The notes: generated by a model from the letters alone, not told the origin. Shown: positions 45,195 to 54,108, numbered from the stretch's first letter. The stretch: DNA of 64,000 bases from Bacteroides sp. (GCA_023665805.1 JAMPDJ010000012.1:1-64000); one strand, 5' to 3'. Numbers and translations are program-made.

Positions 45195-45965
45195 TCATTC
45201 CGCCACCTCGAAGTCCTCGTTGTGTACTCCTCGGATGGCCACGGCATAGCCGCCGAATTCCATGACGAGCTGGCGGTCGCGGTGGATGCGTATTATGTAG
45301 CCTTCCATGCCCTTGAAGGGGCCGGACAGGATGCGCAGTCTGGTGTGGTCCTTGGCGAATTTTATGAAGGGGTCGCGCAGGAAGGTTATGTTTTCTGGGT
45401 GGGCCGTGGCGGCTTCCATGAACGGTTGCATCATGCTGTGCGATATGCTGGCGGCCCGGCCCGTGCTGCAATCGTTTACCAAATGGTATTGGGGGTAGTT
45501 GGATTTTAAGAAGGATTGCAGGTCGGACGGTTCGCCTTGAAGAAAAACGAGGCCGCTTACCGATGGCACTCGTACCTTGGTCACGCCCCGGCCGTCGCTT
45601 TTTTGCTTGTACCTATATGAATAATGTACAAAGCATGGGTGAGCGGAATCGGGGTGGGACAGATTGTAGGCATCAATCTGCTTCTTGAAAAGTTCGACAC
45701 GTTTGTTGTGCAGATAGATGTATCCCCATGGGAGGGCCTGGGGAGCATGTGGTGAGGTGACGGTACGTGTGACGCCTCCTGCGACGGTGGTGGAATTTGT
45801 GGGGGAGGAGAGGGGGAGGGATGATTCGCATACGGATACACCCTCTATACCTGAGGCCGAAGATGTTTCGGCCTCAGCAATATGGATGCCGTTGGAGAAA
45901 CGCCGGTTGTCGGAGCCATGGTTCTCGCTGGCGGTAGAAAGAGAAGTAGAGCAATCCTGCGTCAT
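45195..45965 (-). CDS. NusG-like transcription antiterminator (UpxY type), capsule operon leader gene
   Basis: The 256-residue protein has residues 79-180 as a NusG N-terminal domain (WGYIYLHNKRVELFKKQIDA, RVPSVSGLVFLQG). The C-terminal KOW domain reads RILSGPFKGMEGYIIRI. UpxY proteins bind the leader of their own operon and let RNA polymerase read through the long capsule transcript. Unusually, about 78 Ser/Thr-rich residues precede the NusG fold. No later in-frame ATG, GTG or TTG explains them away. The leader from the promoter at 46174 to the ATG is about 200 bases, as in known upx loci. Confidence 0.88.
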   Translation of the reverse strand: MTQDCSTSLSTASENHGSDNRRFSNGIHIAEAETSSASGIEGVSVCESSLPLSSPTNSTTVAGGVTRTVTSPHAPQALPWGYIYLHNKRVELFKKQIDAYNLSHPDSAHPCFVHYSYRYKQKSDGRGVTKVRVPSVSGLVFLQGEPSDLQSFLKSNYPQYHLVNDCSTGRAASISHSMMQPFMEAATAHPENITFLRDPFIKFAKDHTRLRILSGPFKGMEGYIIRIHRDRQLVMEFGGYAVAIRGVHNEDFEVAE

Positions 45966-46173
45966 GTTTCCTCTGACTACTGTATGTCATTGCTGGCTAT
46001 TGTCACCTGGGAGAATAGTTCCAGTCTTGCAACGACTCTGTCCATATTTCAATGTTTTTATGTCTGCCGTGGGTGCGCAAAGGTCAGTACGGCCTTGTTG
46101 CATGTGCGCTCCTTGGCATCGGTCTCTACCGTTACTGGCCGGTCTTGGATTGTCAAGAATCCGACTTCGGGTA

Positions 46174-46181
46174 CAAAAGTA
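46174..46181 (-). promoter_or_regulatory. -7 element of the capsule operon promoter
   Basis: TACTTTTG on the minus strand is the only good match in the 409-base gap (45966-46374) between dnaG and the antiterminator gene. It predicts a leader of about 200 bases, in which UpxY-type proteins act. I looked for inverted repeats flanking it, as in invertible Bacteroides promoters, and found none beyond a 5-bp pair. Confidence 0.55.
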
Positions 46182-46374
46182 ATACTTTTTTCGGAATACT
46201 CTGTCGCTTTTAACGAAAAAAACATTCGACTGTGACTACGGCACGACGACATCACGCATGGAGTTCTGTGCATGACCGTCATGTGGGAGATGTTTTCATC
46301 CGGACATTACCGCATGTCTCCTTGGGAGGGATTACCGAAGGTTTGCCGGATGGGAGAGTGCGAGGGGTGGCCGT

Positions 46375-48432
46375 TCAAACCAGCACCCTGTCGCCGCATT
46401 CCTTGGCAAGGCGGCTTTCTGCGTCTTTAAGCTCTTTGAATTTCGCCAGTAGCTGCATGCCTTGGTCTTTGGGGGTGGAGGGGTTCTTTATGTCGGCAAG
46501 GACGCTTTTGATTTGCTGTCGCACGATGGACAGTTTCATGTCGGCGAGGACGTGGGTGGTGAGTTCCATCAGGCGGTCGCCGTCGGTGGTGACTTGCTTG
46601 GTGCGGCTGTGGTACTTGCTGAGTTCCTCCTTGTCCATGCATAGCTGGAAGGCGGCTTGGGAAAGCCGGATGTCGGGGTGGCCCAGAAAGAACTTCTCGG
46701 CCACGAAACTCTCGTCGTGGACATGTTCCATGGCTTGGTTCATGATTGTCTGCGCCGTGGGGTTGGCAAAGGTGAGCCCGTCTTGGGTGAGGGAGAGGAA
46801 AATGAATTCCGCCACGGACAAGGGCACGCTGCTGCCATCCTCGTCTTCGGCCTGGCAGATGATCTGCTCTCCGTATCGGACAATGAGTTGGGCCAGCAGA
46901 AGTTCCACTCCCGTGTAGGCCTGCGCAGCCGTTTGGGCGCTGGAAGGCAGTGGCGTTTCTGTCTCTGTATGGCCGGCGGTATCGGTGGGGACCGACGGGT
47001 CTGCCGAGGTCTCGGCCGAAGCGTCGGCGTCATGCCCGGTGTCGTGCGGAGATGTCTGTTGCCGTGGATATTGTGCCTGTTGCAGCGGGGAGTTGCGGCG
47101 TTTGTGTTCTTCCTCCCGGTTTTTGGACATGCGGTCCAGCACGGCACGGTGTATCATGCCCTCGTCCATGCGCAGGGTCTGTGCCGTCTCGCGGATATAG
47201 AGCGAGCGGGTGATTTCGTCGGGGATGCAGGCTATGCTGGTGACTATTTCCGTTACCATCCGGCTCATCTTGCGAGGGTCGTCTTGGGACTGTTTCAGCA
47301 AGATGTCCGTCTTGAAGCGCAAGAAGTCCACCTGGTGCTGCTCCACGTATTCGCGGAATTCCGTTGCATCGTGCTTGCGTGCAAAGCTGTCCGGGTCGTC
47401 GCCGTCGGGCAGGAGCAGAATCTTGACGTTCATTCCTACTGCCAGGAGCATGTCCGTTCCTCTCTGGGCGGCGTGTATGCCTGCGTCGTCGCCATCGTAG
47501 AGCAGGACGATGTTGTCCGTGAAGCGGTGGAGAAGATGAATCTGCTCGTTGGTGAGAGCCGTGCCCGAGTTGGCCACCACGTTCTCTATGCCGCACTGGT
47601 GCATGGATATGACGTCGGTGTATCCCTCCACCATGTACACCTGCCCCATCTTCACTATCGCCTGTTTGGCCTGGAAGAGACCGTAGAGTTCGCGACGCTT
47701 GCTGTAGATGGCGGATTCCGGGGAGTTCTGGTATTTCACGGCCACGCCCTTGGTGGCTGCGTCCAGCACGCGTCCGCCGAATCCCACCACCTTGCCGCTC
47801 ACGGTGTGCCATGGGAATATCACGCGTCCCCGGAAGCGGTCGGCCAGGCTGCCGTCGTCGCGTTTCAAGGACAGGCCGGTGCTCAGCAGGTATTGCTCGC
47901 GGTAGCCCTCCTTTATGGCGCTCCGGCTCATGGTGTCGCGTTCGCTGCCAGGGCAGTATCCCAATTGGAACTTGTCCACGATGTCGTCCCTGAAACCGCG
48001 TTCGCGGAAGTACGCTAGGCCTATGGCGCGTCCGTCGGTGGTGTCGTGCATCTGCGTCCGGAACCACCGTAGCGCCCATTCGTTCAGGATGAACATGCTT
48101 TCTCTGTCGTTCCGGGCTGCGCGCTCCTCGTCGGTCAGTTCTTTTTCCTCCACCTGTATGCCGTACTTCCTGGCCAGATAGCGCAGGGCGTCGGGGTAGG
48201 ACATTTGCTCGTGCTCCATGATGAAGCCAACCGGGGTGCCTCCCTTGCCGCAGGCAAAGCACTTGCAATAATTCTTGGCCGGGGAAACGATGAAGGATGG
48301 GGTGCGGTCGTCGTGGAACGGGCACAGACCCTTGTAGTTGGCACCGGTCTTCCTGAGGGTGACGAAGTCCGATACCACGTCTACAATCTGTGCGGCCTCG
48401 ATTATCTTGTCTGTGGTAATTCTGTCTATCAT
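46375..48432 (-). CDS. dnaG: DNA primase
   Basis: This 685-residue replicative primase lays RNA primers for DNA polymerase. The N-terminal CHC2 zinc ribbon has C37, H40, C58 and C61 (CPFHDDRTPSF ... CKCFACG). The catalytic core and TOPRIM domain follow (YMVEGYTDVISMHQ, LLYDGDDAGIHAA). A Ser/Thr/Ala-rich linker is near 430-490 and a helicase-binding C-terminal domain follows. The ATG at 48432 (MIDRITTDKIIEAA) is the family start, and 26 upstream codons are excluded. A TACATTTG promoter element and an unusual repeat array lie upstream. Confidence 0.97.
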   Translation of the reverse strand: MIDRITTDKIIEAAQIVDVVSDFVTLRKTGANYKGLCPFHDDRTPSFIVSPAKNYCKCFACGKGGTPVGFIMEHEQMSYPDALRYLARKYGIQVEEKELTDEERAARNDRESMFILNEWALRWFRTQMHDTTDGRAIGLAYFRERGFRDDIVDKFQLGYCPGSERDTMSRSAIKEGYREQYLLSTGLSLKRDDGSLADRFRGRVIFPWHTVSGKVVGFGGRVLDAATKGVAVKYQNSPESAIYSKRRELYGLFQAKQAIVKMGQVYMVEGYTDVISMHQCGIENVVANSGTALTNEQIHLLHRFTDNIVLLYDGDDAGIHAAQRGTDMLLAVGMNVKILLLPDGDDPDSFARKHDATEFREYVEQHQVDFLRFKTDILLKQSQDDPRKMSRMVTEIVTSIACIPDEITRSLYIRETAQTLRMDEGMIHRAVLDRMSKNREEEHKRRNSPLQQAQYPRQQTSPHDTGHDADASAETSADPSVPTDTAGHTETETPLPSSAQTAAQAYTGVELLLAQLIVRYGEQIICQAEDEDGSSVPLSVAEFIFLSLTQDGLTFANPTAQTIMNQAMEHVHDESFVAEKFFLGHPDIRLSQAAFQLCMDKEELSKYHSRTKQVTTDGDRLMELTTHVLADMKLSIVRQQIKSVLADIKNPSTPKDQGMQLLAKFKELKDAESRLAKECGDRVLV

Positions 48433-48507
48433 GGGGCGGAATGTGGCATTGCGCTTACGCGCCATGCACGCTTGGGGGAGTGGACGTTGTGTGTGTAATC
48501 CCGACTG

Positions 48508-48515
48508 CAAATGTA
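48508..48515 (-). promoter_or_regulatory. -7 element for dnaG
   Basis: TACATTTG on the minus strand is followed by GCAGTCGG and lies 76 bases before the dnaG ATG. Confidence 0.6.
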
Positions 48516-48571
48516 CGATAAAAACACGAGATTACACACCGGTATGGCAAATAAGGTTGGTAATGTTCACG

Positions 48572-48696
48572 TATTGTCGGTGCCCCGATAATAGTATTGT
48601 CAGGGTCACGTCTATAGTATTGTCACTCCCCCGACAATACTATAATCAAGGTTGCGACCATACTGTCGGCGAGACCGCCTTTTGACAGGGATTGTC
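48572..48696. promoter_or_regulatory. Array of TATTGTC motifs at a 23-bp period upstream of dnaG
   Basis: TATTGTC starts at 48572, 48595 and 48618, exactly 23 bases apart. An inverted copy GACAATA is at 48633-48639, and degenerate copies TACTGTC at 48661 and ATTGTC at 48691 follow. The two inner copies share the longer AGTATTGTCA context. The array fills much of the 707-base gene-free gap 48433-49139, 57-180 bases upstream of the dnaG -7 element. It looks like a set of protein-binding iterons, and the binder is unknown. Confidence 0.6.
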
Positions 48697-48791
48697 AGGC
48701 GTAAGAATCTTTCCATGTCTTTGCCGTACGGGAGATTGACGGGATGGGCGTGTCGTAGTTGACAAGAATAGCCTCGTCTTAACCGCACGTT

Positions 48792-48819
48792 AACCCAAAT
48801 CTAATGACCTGTTCGGGTT
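48792..48819. repeat. 28-bp remnant made of two fused MITE ends
   Basis: AACCCAAATC followed by TAATGACCTGTTCGGGTT keeps the outer bases of both terminal inverted repeats but none of the interior. It lies one base from full copy 4. It looks like an element whose centre was deleted. Confidence 0.65.
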
Positions 48820-48820
48820 A

Positions 48821-49018
48821 AACCCGAATCGGTCATTAGAACGTCAAATTGTATAAACCAGATGATTTGTATTGCCTTTTCCTCTATTTTGCCCTTCTCT
48901 TCGCCGTCTTGCTTCCCGTTTGGTCTTGCCATAGCTCGCTATGCCTTCGACAAAACGGTTGCAATACGAACGAATGTAAGGGCAAAACGGATTGGAAATC
49001 TAATGACCGATTCGGGTT
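48821..49018 (+). repeat. MITE-like 198-bp repeat, copy 4 (best preserved)
   Basis: Perfect 20-bp terminal inverted repeats AACCCGAATCGGTCATTAGA and its complement bound 198 bases. The centre has a CATAGC-TC-GCTATG hairpin inside a longer imperfect palindrome. There is no coding capacity. Copies at 69, 2570 and 7832 share the interior. No transposase with matching ends is in the window. Confidence 0.93.
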
Positions 49019-49067
49019 AAAAAAGGAACAGGAGGCAATCCCCGATGTCCGAGGTTCGCCTCCTGTT
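49019..49067 (-). terminator. Rho-independent terminator of the aldolase gene
   Basis: On the minus strand AACAGGAGGC (49058-49067 side) pairs with GCCTCCTGTT (49027-49036 side) and is followed by CCTTTTTT. The T-run touches the end of MITE copy 4, so the element may have inserted right at the terminator. Confidence 0.85.
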
Positions 49068-49139
49068 ATTAAGAAACTCCCTTGGGCCTTGACTCAACGG
49101 AATATGCCGTTAGGGGTAAGGCCGGGGGGCGGTGCGTGA

Positions 49140-50138
49140 TTACATCTTGTCGTTTGAACCGAGCACGTTCATGATCTTGTGGATGTACATCTTCTTCATG
49201 TTCTCGCGAGCGGGCTTGAGGTACTGGCGAGGATCGAAGTGTCCGGGGTTCTCGGCGAAGTGCTTGCGGATGGCAGCGGTCATGGCCAGACGAGAGTCGG
49301 AGTCGATGTTGATCTTGCAAACTGCGCTCTTGGCAGCCTGACGCAGCTGCTCCTCGGGGATGCCCACTGCATCGGGCAACTTGCCGCCGTACTGGTTGAT
49401 GGTGTCAACCTCGTCCTGAGGAACTGAAGATGAACCGTGCAGCACGATGGGGAAGCCGGGCAGCTGCTTTTCGATTTCGGCGAGAACGTCGAATGCCAAT
49501 GGAGGAGGAACCAGCTTGCCGGTCTTGGGGTCTACGGTGCACTGCTCGCGAGTGAACTTGTAAGCACCGTGGCTGGTGCCGATGGAGATGGCGAGAGAGT
49601 CGCAGCCTGAACGGGTAGAGAAGTCCACGACCTCCTCGGGCTTGGTGTAGTGGGAAACGGCAGAGGAAACCTCGTCCTCTACGCCTGCCAATACGCCCAG
49701 CTCGGCCTCTACGGTTACGTCATACTGGTGTGCGTAGTCCACAACTTTCTTGGTGAGGGCGATGTTCTCCTCATAGGGAAGGTGAGAACCGTCGATCATC
49801 ACTGAGGAGAAACCGTTGTCGATGCACTCCTTGCAGATCTCAAAGCTGTCGCCGTGGTCGAGGTGCAGTACAATCTGGGGATGCTCGCAGCCCAGTTCCT
49901 TGGCATATTCCACAGCACCCTGTGCCATGTAGCGGAGGATGGTGCCGTTGGCGTATGCACGTGCGCCCTTGGATACCTGCATGATAACGGGTGACTTGCA
50001 CTCTACGGCAGCCTGTACGATGGCCTGCATCTGCTCCATGGTGTTGAAGTTGAATGCTGGGATGGCATAGCCGCCTGCTACTGCCTTGGCGAACATTTCA
50101 CGGGTGTTCACCAGACCCAATTCCTTGTAACTTGTCAT
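49140..50138 (-). CDS. fba: Class II fructose-1,6-bisphosphate aldolase
   Basis: This zinc-dependent glycolytic aldolase has 332 residues. Metal and substrate residues are in IVLHLDHGDS (H92, D94, H95), the long motif MIDGSHLPYEENI, and VEAELGVLAGVEDE. ISIGTSHGAYKF and VLHGSSSVPQDEV carry further zinc and phosphate ligands. Codon use is strongly biased, as for tpiA. The leader (50139-50200) includes a TATTAAGGTATGA stretch similar to the TATATATAAGGTA motif. Confidence 0.97.
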   Translation of the reverse strand: MTSYKELGLVNTREMFAKAVAGGYAIPAFNFNTMEQMQAIVQAAVECKSPVIMQVSKGARAYANGTILRYMAQGAVEYAKELGCEHPQIVLHLDHGDSFEICKECIDNGFSSVMIDGSHLPYEENIALTKKVVDYAHQYDVTVEAELGVLAGVEDEVSSAVSHYTKPEEVVDFSTRSGCDSLAISIGTSHGAYKFTREQCTVDPKTGKLVPPPLAFDVLAEIEKQLPGFPIVLHGSSSVPQDEVDTINQYGGKLPDAVGIPEEQLRQAAKSAVCKINIDSDSRLAMTAAIRKHFAENPGHFDPRQYLKPARENMKKMYIHKIMNVLGSNDKM

Positions 50139-50279
50139 TGTTGTAATGTAATTAAAGGGTTATTGTTAGTTTATGAGTTTAGATTCATACCTTAATATAT
50201 AATATGCGCGCGAAAGAGCCTCTGTGTGTGTCGCCTCCATGCCGGGAGCTTGCTTGGAGAGACCCTGAGCGTGAATGTG

Positions 50280-51329
50280 TCACAGGGTCTTCACCAGATA
50301 GACGACCACAGGAAGGTGGTCGCTGTATCCGTCAAGCCACACGCCGCGGGAGTGTGTGCGCTTGGGTGTTCCCTTGCCGGCACCTTCGCTCTGGATGAGA
50401 TAGTCGCGACGGAAGATGTGGTAGGAATGCAGTGTGAGGGAATTATAGGTGTTGGCCTTGTATTCCTCGACGAGATTGCTGTTGAGCACTATCTGGTCGA
50501 AGAGGTTCCATGCGCCTTGATAGGATAGCGTTCCTTGGCCTTTCTTGCGGAGAATGTCCCACCAGGGGTTGAAGAAATCACCCTTTCCCATGTCCTTGAT
50601 GCTGCGACGCGCTCCTAGGCACTGGGCCATGGAGGCATTGTCGGGGTCATCGTTCATGTCGCCCATTACCATGATGTGCTGGCTCGGGTCGGCCTGGCTG
50701 ATGCTGTCGGTGAGGGCGCGTACCTGGCGGCCTCCGTATTCGCGGAAGATGCTTTCCGCTGCACGGCTGGGCCAATGGCATACGATTACCGTGACATTGT
50801 CGCCGGCCAGCTTGCCCTGTACGCACAGGAAGGGACGTGTACGGCGAACGGTGTCGCCATTTTCGTAGACATAGTCCTTGGTGAAGGACTTGGTCACCTT
50901 GAAGGCCTTTGGATTGTAGAGCAGTGCGCAGTCCACGCCACGCTTGTCGGGACCCTCGATGTGGACATAGCGGAAGCCTCGCTTCTGCATGGCCGGCTGT
51001 GCCATGAGGTCGTCCAAGGCTCGGGAGTTCTCCACCTCGCTGACACCTATGATGCTGGCGCCATAGGGCAGCTTGTCTGTACCCAGCTCGCCGAGCACAC
51101 GGGCGAGATTGGCCAGTTTGTGTTCGTACTTGAGCTTGTTCCAATGGTAGGAACCGTCGGGCGTGAATTCCCAGTCGTTCTTGCCTTCGTCGTGGCAGGT
51201 GTCAAACAGGTTCTCCAGATTGTAGAAGGCCACGGCGTGCATCTGCAGTTTGCGGTCCTGGGCAAAAGCCTGCAGTGCCAAGGCGCATACAAGAAGAAGA
51301 AGGATGGGCAGGCGGTACGTTCTTTTCAT
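50280..51329 (-). CDS. Exported endonuclease/exonuclease/phosphatase family protein
   Basis: This 349-residue protein has a signal peptide (MKRTYRLPILLLLVCALALQAFAQ) and the DNase I-like fold: FYNLENLFDT, IIGVSEVENSRAL (metal Glu), V-I-V-C-H-W-P-S-R, MVMGDMNDDPD and a final Y-S-D-H-L-P-V-V-V. It likely hydrolyses nucleic acids or phosphodiesters in the periplasm or outside. The ATG at 51329 starts the signal peptide. It is divergent from the TonB-dependent receptor gene and probably functionally linked to it. Confidence 0.9.
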   Translation of the reverse strand: MKRTYRLPILLLLVCALALQAFAQDRKLQMHAVAFYNLENLFDTCHDEGKNDWEFTPDGSYHWNKLKYEHKLANLARVLGELGTDKLPYGASIIGVSEVENSRALDDLMAQPAMQKRGFRYVHIEGPDKRGVDCALLYNPKAFKVTKSFTKDYVYENGDTVRRTRPFLCVQGKLAGDNVTVIVCHWPSRAAESIFREYGGRQVRALTDSISQADPSQHIMVMGDMNDDPDNASMAQCLGARRSIKDMGKGDFFNPWWDILRKKGQGTLSYQGAWNLFDQIVLNSNLVEEYKANTYNSLTLHSYHIFRRDYLIQSEGAGKGTPKRTHSRGVWLDGYSDHLPVVVYLVKTL

Positions 51330-51408
51330 AAAATACATCGTTGTTTTGGGGTGCCATGGTGTCGTAGTGTCGTATGCCTACGGCTATCCATGCTATATTC
51401 ATGCACTG

Positions 51409-51416
51409 CAAAGTTA
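51409..51416 (-). promoter_or_regulatory. -7 element for the exported endonuclease gene
   Basis: TAACTTTG on the minus strand is followed by GCAGTGCATG and lies 80 bases upstream of the 51329 start. Confidence 0.65.
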
Positions 51417-51490
51417 GTGCTTTTTTGGGAAAAAGGGGGGCTTTAGTGTGAAAATTAACAGAGTGTCACCGTTTTGCAGATATTTCTTCA

Positions 51491-51498
51491 TAACTTTG
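51491..51498 (+). promoter_or_regulatory. -7 element for the TonB-dependent receptor operon
   Basis: TAACTTTG on the plus strand lies 37 bases before the ATG at 51535. A TTTG at 51473-51476 is closer than usual (14 bases). With the divergent element at 51409 it gives a two-way control region. Confidence 0.6.
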
Positions 51499-51534
51499 TA
51501 GTGACAAAATATATTATAAAAGACATTAAACATT

Positions 51535-54099
51535 ATGAAGAAACAGTTTCAACTGACGGCTCTGGTTCTGTTGGCGGCCATGAACGGCTGGGCGCAGGGC
51601 ATTGCAGAGTCGGAGGAGGATTCGACCGTCATGGCCATTGATGCCAGCGATTTTACCATCTCGGAGTCGCAATTGGGCGAAGATGACGATATGACCTCGG
51701 ACATCATCCAGGTGGGTTCTTCCAGCAATCTCTACACCAGCAACATCGGCTGGACATGGAGTGTTGCCAGATTCAAGTTCCGTGCATTGGACAACAAGTA
51801 CAATGACGTGTACATCAACGGAGTGCAGGCCAACCAGGTGGAGAGCGGACGTTTCCAGTTCTCCAATATAGGCGGTATGAACGACGCGGCCCGGAACAAG
51901 GATGCGGCAAACCCGTTCGAGAGCAATTCATATGGCATGCCCGGTCTGGGCGGAAGCACCAATTATGACTTCCGTGCCTCTGCCATGAGTACCGGCAGCA
52001 AGGTGACCTTGAGCGGACTGAACCGCAACTACACGTTGCGTGGCGTCTTTTCGCACGGTACGGGGCTGAGCAAGAACGGTTGGGCCTTCTATGGCTCCTT
52101 GGCTTACCGTTGGAGCAATATGGAAACAGCTGCCGCGGATGGTACTTTCTACAACAGCCTATCGTATCTGCTGTCCTTGTCAAAGAAGTGGGACAACGGC
52201 CATTCTCTGAATCTCGCCACATGGGGCAATCCCACGGAACGTGCCCAGCAGGGCGCCAGCACGGACGAGGCTTATTGGTTGGCCAATGACCGTCAGTACA
52301 ATCCCTATTGGGGCTGGCAGAACGGCAAGAAGCGTGCCAGCCGCGTGGTGAACGATTTCGCGCCCACGGTGATGCTGACCTGGGACTGGCAGATAAACAA
52401 CGACATGAAGCTGACCACGAGTGCGATGATGCGTTATCAGCTTTACAGCAGCACCAAGTTGGACTACAGCGGCACCAATCCCGCTCCGGACTATTGGAAG
52501 AACTTCCCGTCATACAATTATGACGTGTGGGGCGATACGGACGGAAGCAACAATAATCTGGATGCCTATAATTCGGCAAAGGAATACTGGCAGAGCGGTA
52601 CGCGTGCACGCCAGATTGATTTCGATGAGCTGTACTTCTCCAACCAGCAGCTGAACAAGACGCAGAGCGATGCCATCTACTGGATTCAGGCTCGCCATAA
52701 CGACCATCTGACGACTTCGCTGGGCAGCAACTTCAGCTGGAATACCGACAAGGACGGCAAGTTCAATGCCGGCATACAGTTGAGCAATACCAACGGCATG
52801 CACTACCAGACGGTGGAGGACCTGTTGGGCGGAGAGTATTTCCATAATACGGACCGTCACCTTGTGGGCACGTATACCGACGACGATACTCGTGTGGACT
52901 ATGACCTGAACAATCCCAACAAACGTCTGAAGGTTGGCGACCGTTATGCGTACGACTATAATATAATGGTGCAGAAGTTCAACGCCTATACTTCATACGC
53001 CCGCAACATGGGGATCAGTCACACTTATGTCGCAGCCCGTCTGGGCGGTTCGCGCATGTGGCGCGAGGGCAACATGAGGAACGGCCTTTTTGCGGACAAC
53101 AGTTATGGCGAGAGTGGCGTGGCAGGCTTCTTGGACGGTGGCGTGAAGTTGGCCAGCACGATGAATCTGGGACATGGACATGCCATCAGCCTGGGTGCGG
53201 GATTCGAGGCCAAGAGTCCCAATGCGCGCGATGCCTTTATCTGTCCCGAGAAGATGAACGACTTTGTGTATAACCTCAGGAACGAGAAGATTGCCAGTGC
53301 CGAGGTGACCTATAGCTTGAACAACAGCTGGTTGCGCCTGAACCTGACAGGATTCTTCAACCACAAGTATGACGGCACGGAGTGGTCTTGTTTCTATGAC
53401 GACAACGAAAGCAGCTTCGTGTATGTCAGCTCGCAGAATATCACAAAACGCAACTATGGTGTGGAATTGGGAGCCAAGTTCAATATTACGTCCAACTTCG
53501 ACATCACCCTCTTGGGCACATGGTCCGAGGCGGAGATTGTCGGTAACACCGATGTGGACTATATGCTCTCCGACAAGGGCGAATTGCGTCGTACAGTATG
53601 TTTTGCCGACGGCATGCGCGAGGGTGGTACGCCTTTGGCTGCTGCAAGCGTCGCGCTCAATTACCGCGTGAACGGTTGGTTCTTGGGCCTTACAGGCAAT
53701 TACTACGACCGCATATACCTGAGCTATAGTCCCGTGACGCGCCTTAAGTCTGTTCAGGACCTGTGGGCCAAGAACAACTATGGCGGTGCCTACATCGATG
53801 TGGACGGTACTCCGGTATATGCCATCCCCGAGCAGGCCAAAGGCAATGGCGGTTTCGTCTTGGATGCATCCATAGGCCGACAGTTCCGTTTGGGCAAGAA
53901 TCCTCTGAGCGTGAATCTCAACCTGAGCAACATTACCAACAACCGCAGCCTGTGTACCGGCGGCTATGAGCAGAGCCGTGCCAATTACAGTGTAAGCGAT
54001 GGCGCGATAACCAATCGTACCTATAACTTCCTGAAGAACCCCAAGAAGTACTATGCTCAGGGTATCAACTTTATGCTGAACCTGAACTATCGCTTCTGA
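51535..54099 (+). CDS. TonB-dependent receptor
   Basis: The 854-residue outer-membrane protein has a signal peptide (MKKQFQLTALVLLAAMNGWAQ), a plug region (about 60-200: RFKFRALDNKYNDVYINGVQ, GGMNDAARN, L-S-G-L-N-R-N-Y) and a long beta-barrel ending N-L-N-Y-R-F, the terminal Phe of barrel proteins. There is no N-terminal carboxypeptidase-like domain, so it is shorter than SusC proteins and has no SusD partner. It heads an operon with two OB-fold-like lipoproteins and is flanked by nuclease genes, suggesting a nucleic-acid-derived ligand. This is inference. Confidence 0.88.
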   Translation: MKKQFQLTALVLLAAMNGWAQGIAESEEDSTVMAIDASDFTISESQLGEDDDMTSDIIQVGSSSNLYTSNIGWTWSVARFKFRALDNKYNDVYINGVQANQVESGRFQFSNIGGMNDAARNKDAANPFESNSYGMPGLGGSTNYDFRASAMSTGSKVTLSGLNRNYTLRGVFSHGTGLSKNGWAFYGSLAYRWSNMETAAADGTFYNSLSYLLSLSKKWDNGHSLNLATWGNPTERAQQGASTDEAYWLANDRQYNPYWGWQNGKKRASRVVNDFAPTVMLTWDWQINNDMKLTTSAMMRYQLYSSTKLDYSGTNPAPDYWKNFPSYNYDVWGDTDGSNNNLDAYNSAKEYWQSGTRARQIDFDELYFSNQQLNKTQSDAIYWIQARHNDHLTTSLGSNFSWNTDKDGKFNAGIQLSNTNGMHYQTVEDLLGGEYFHNTDRHLVGTYTDDDTRVDYDLNNPNKRLKVGDRYAYDYNIMVQKFNAYTSYARNMGISHTYVAARLGGSRMWREGNMRNGLFADNSYGESGVAGFLDGGVKLASTMNLGHGHAISLGAGFEAKSPNARDAFICPEKMNDFVYNLRNEKIASAEVTYSLNNSWLRLNLTGFFNHKYDGTEWSCFYDDNESSFVYVSSQNITKRNYGVELGAKFNITSNFDITLLGTWSEAEIVGNTDVDYMLSDKGELRRTVCFADGMREGGTPLAAASVALNYRVNGWFLGLTGNYYDRIYLSYSPVTRLKSVQDLWAKNNYGGAYIDVDGTPVYAIPEQAKGNGGFVLDASIGRQFRLGKNPLSVNLNLSNITNNRSLCTGGYEQSRANYSVSDGAITNRTYNFLKNPKKYYAQGINFMLNLNYRF

Positions 54100-54108
54100 C
54101 ATAAATAA

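Noticed and set aside
45966..46374. Invertible capsule promoter flanked by inverted repeats
   Set aside because: I looked on both sides of the TACTTTTG element for matching inverted repeats of 10 bases or more and found only a 5-bp pair. The integrase at 19806 is also 26 kb away.
46657..48018. A plus-strand open frame of 453 codons
   Set aside because: It is fully antisense to dnaG, whose motifs are complete. It is a GC-driven shadow with no recognisable domain.
47030..48325. A minus-strand open frame of 431 codons in another dnaG frame
   Set aside because: It is rich in Arg, Pro and His, as expected for an out-of-frame reading of the primase gene, and has no start context.
48572..48696. 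CRISPR array
   Set aside because: The repeated unit is only 7-10 bases with no conserved longer repeat, one copy is inverted, and no cas gene is near.
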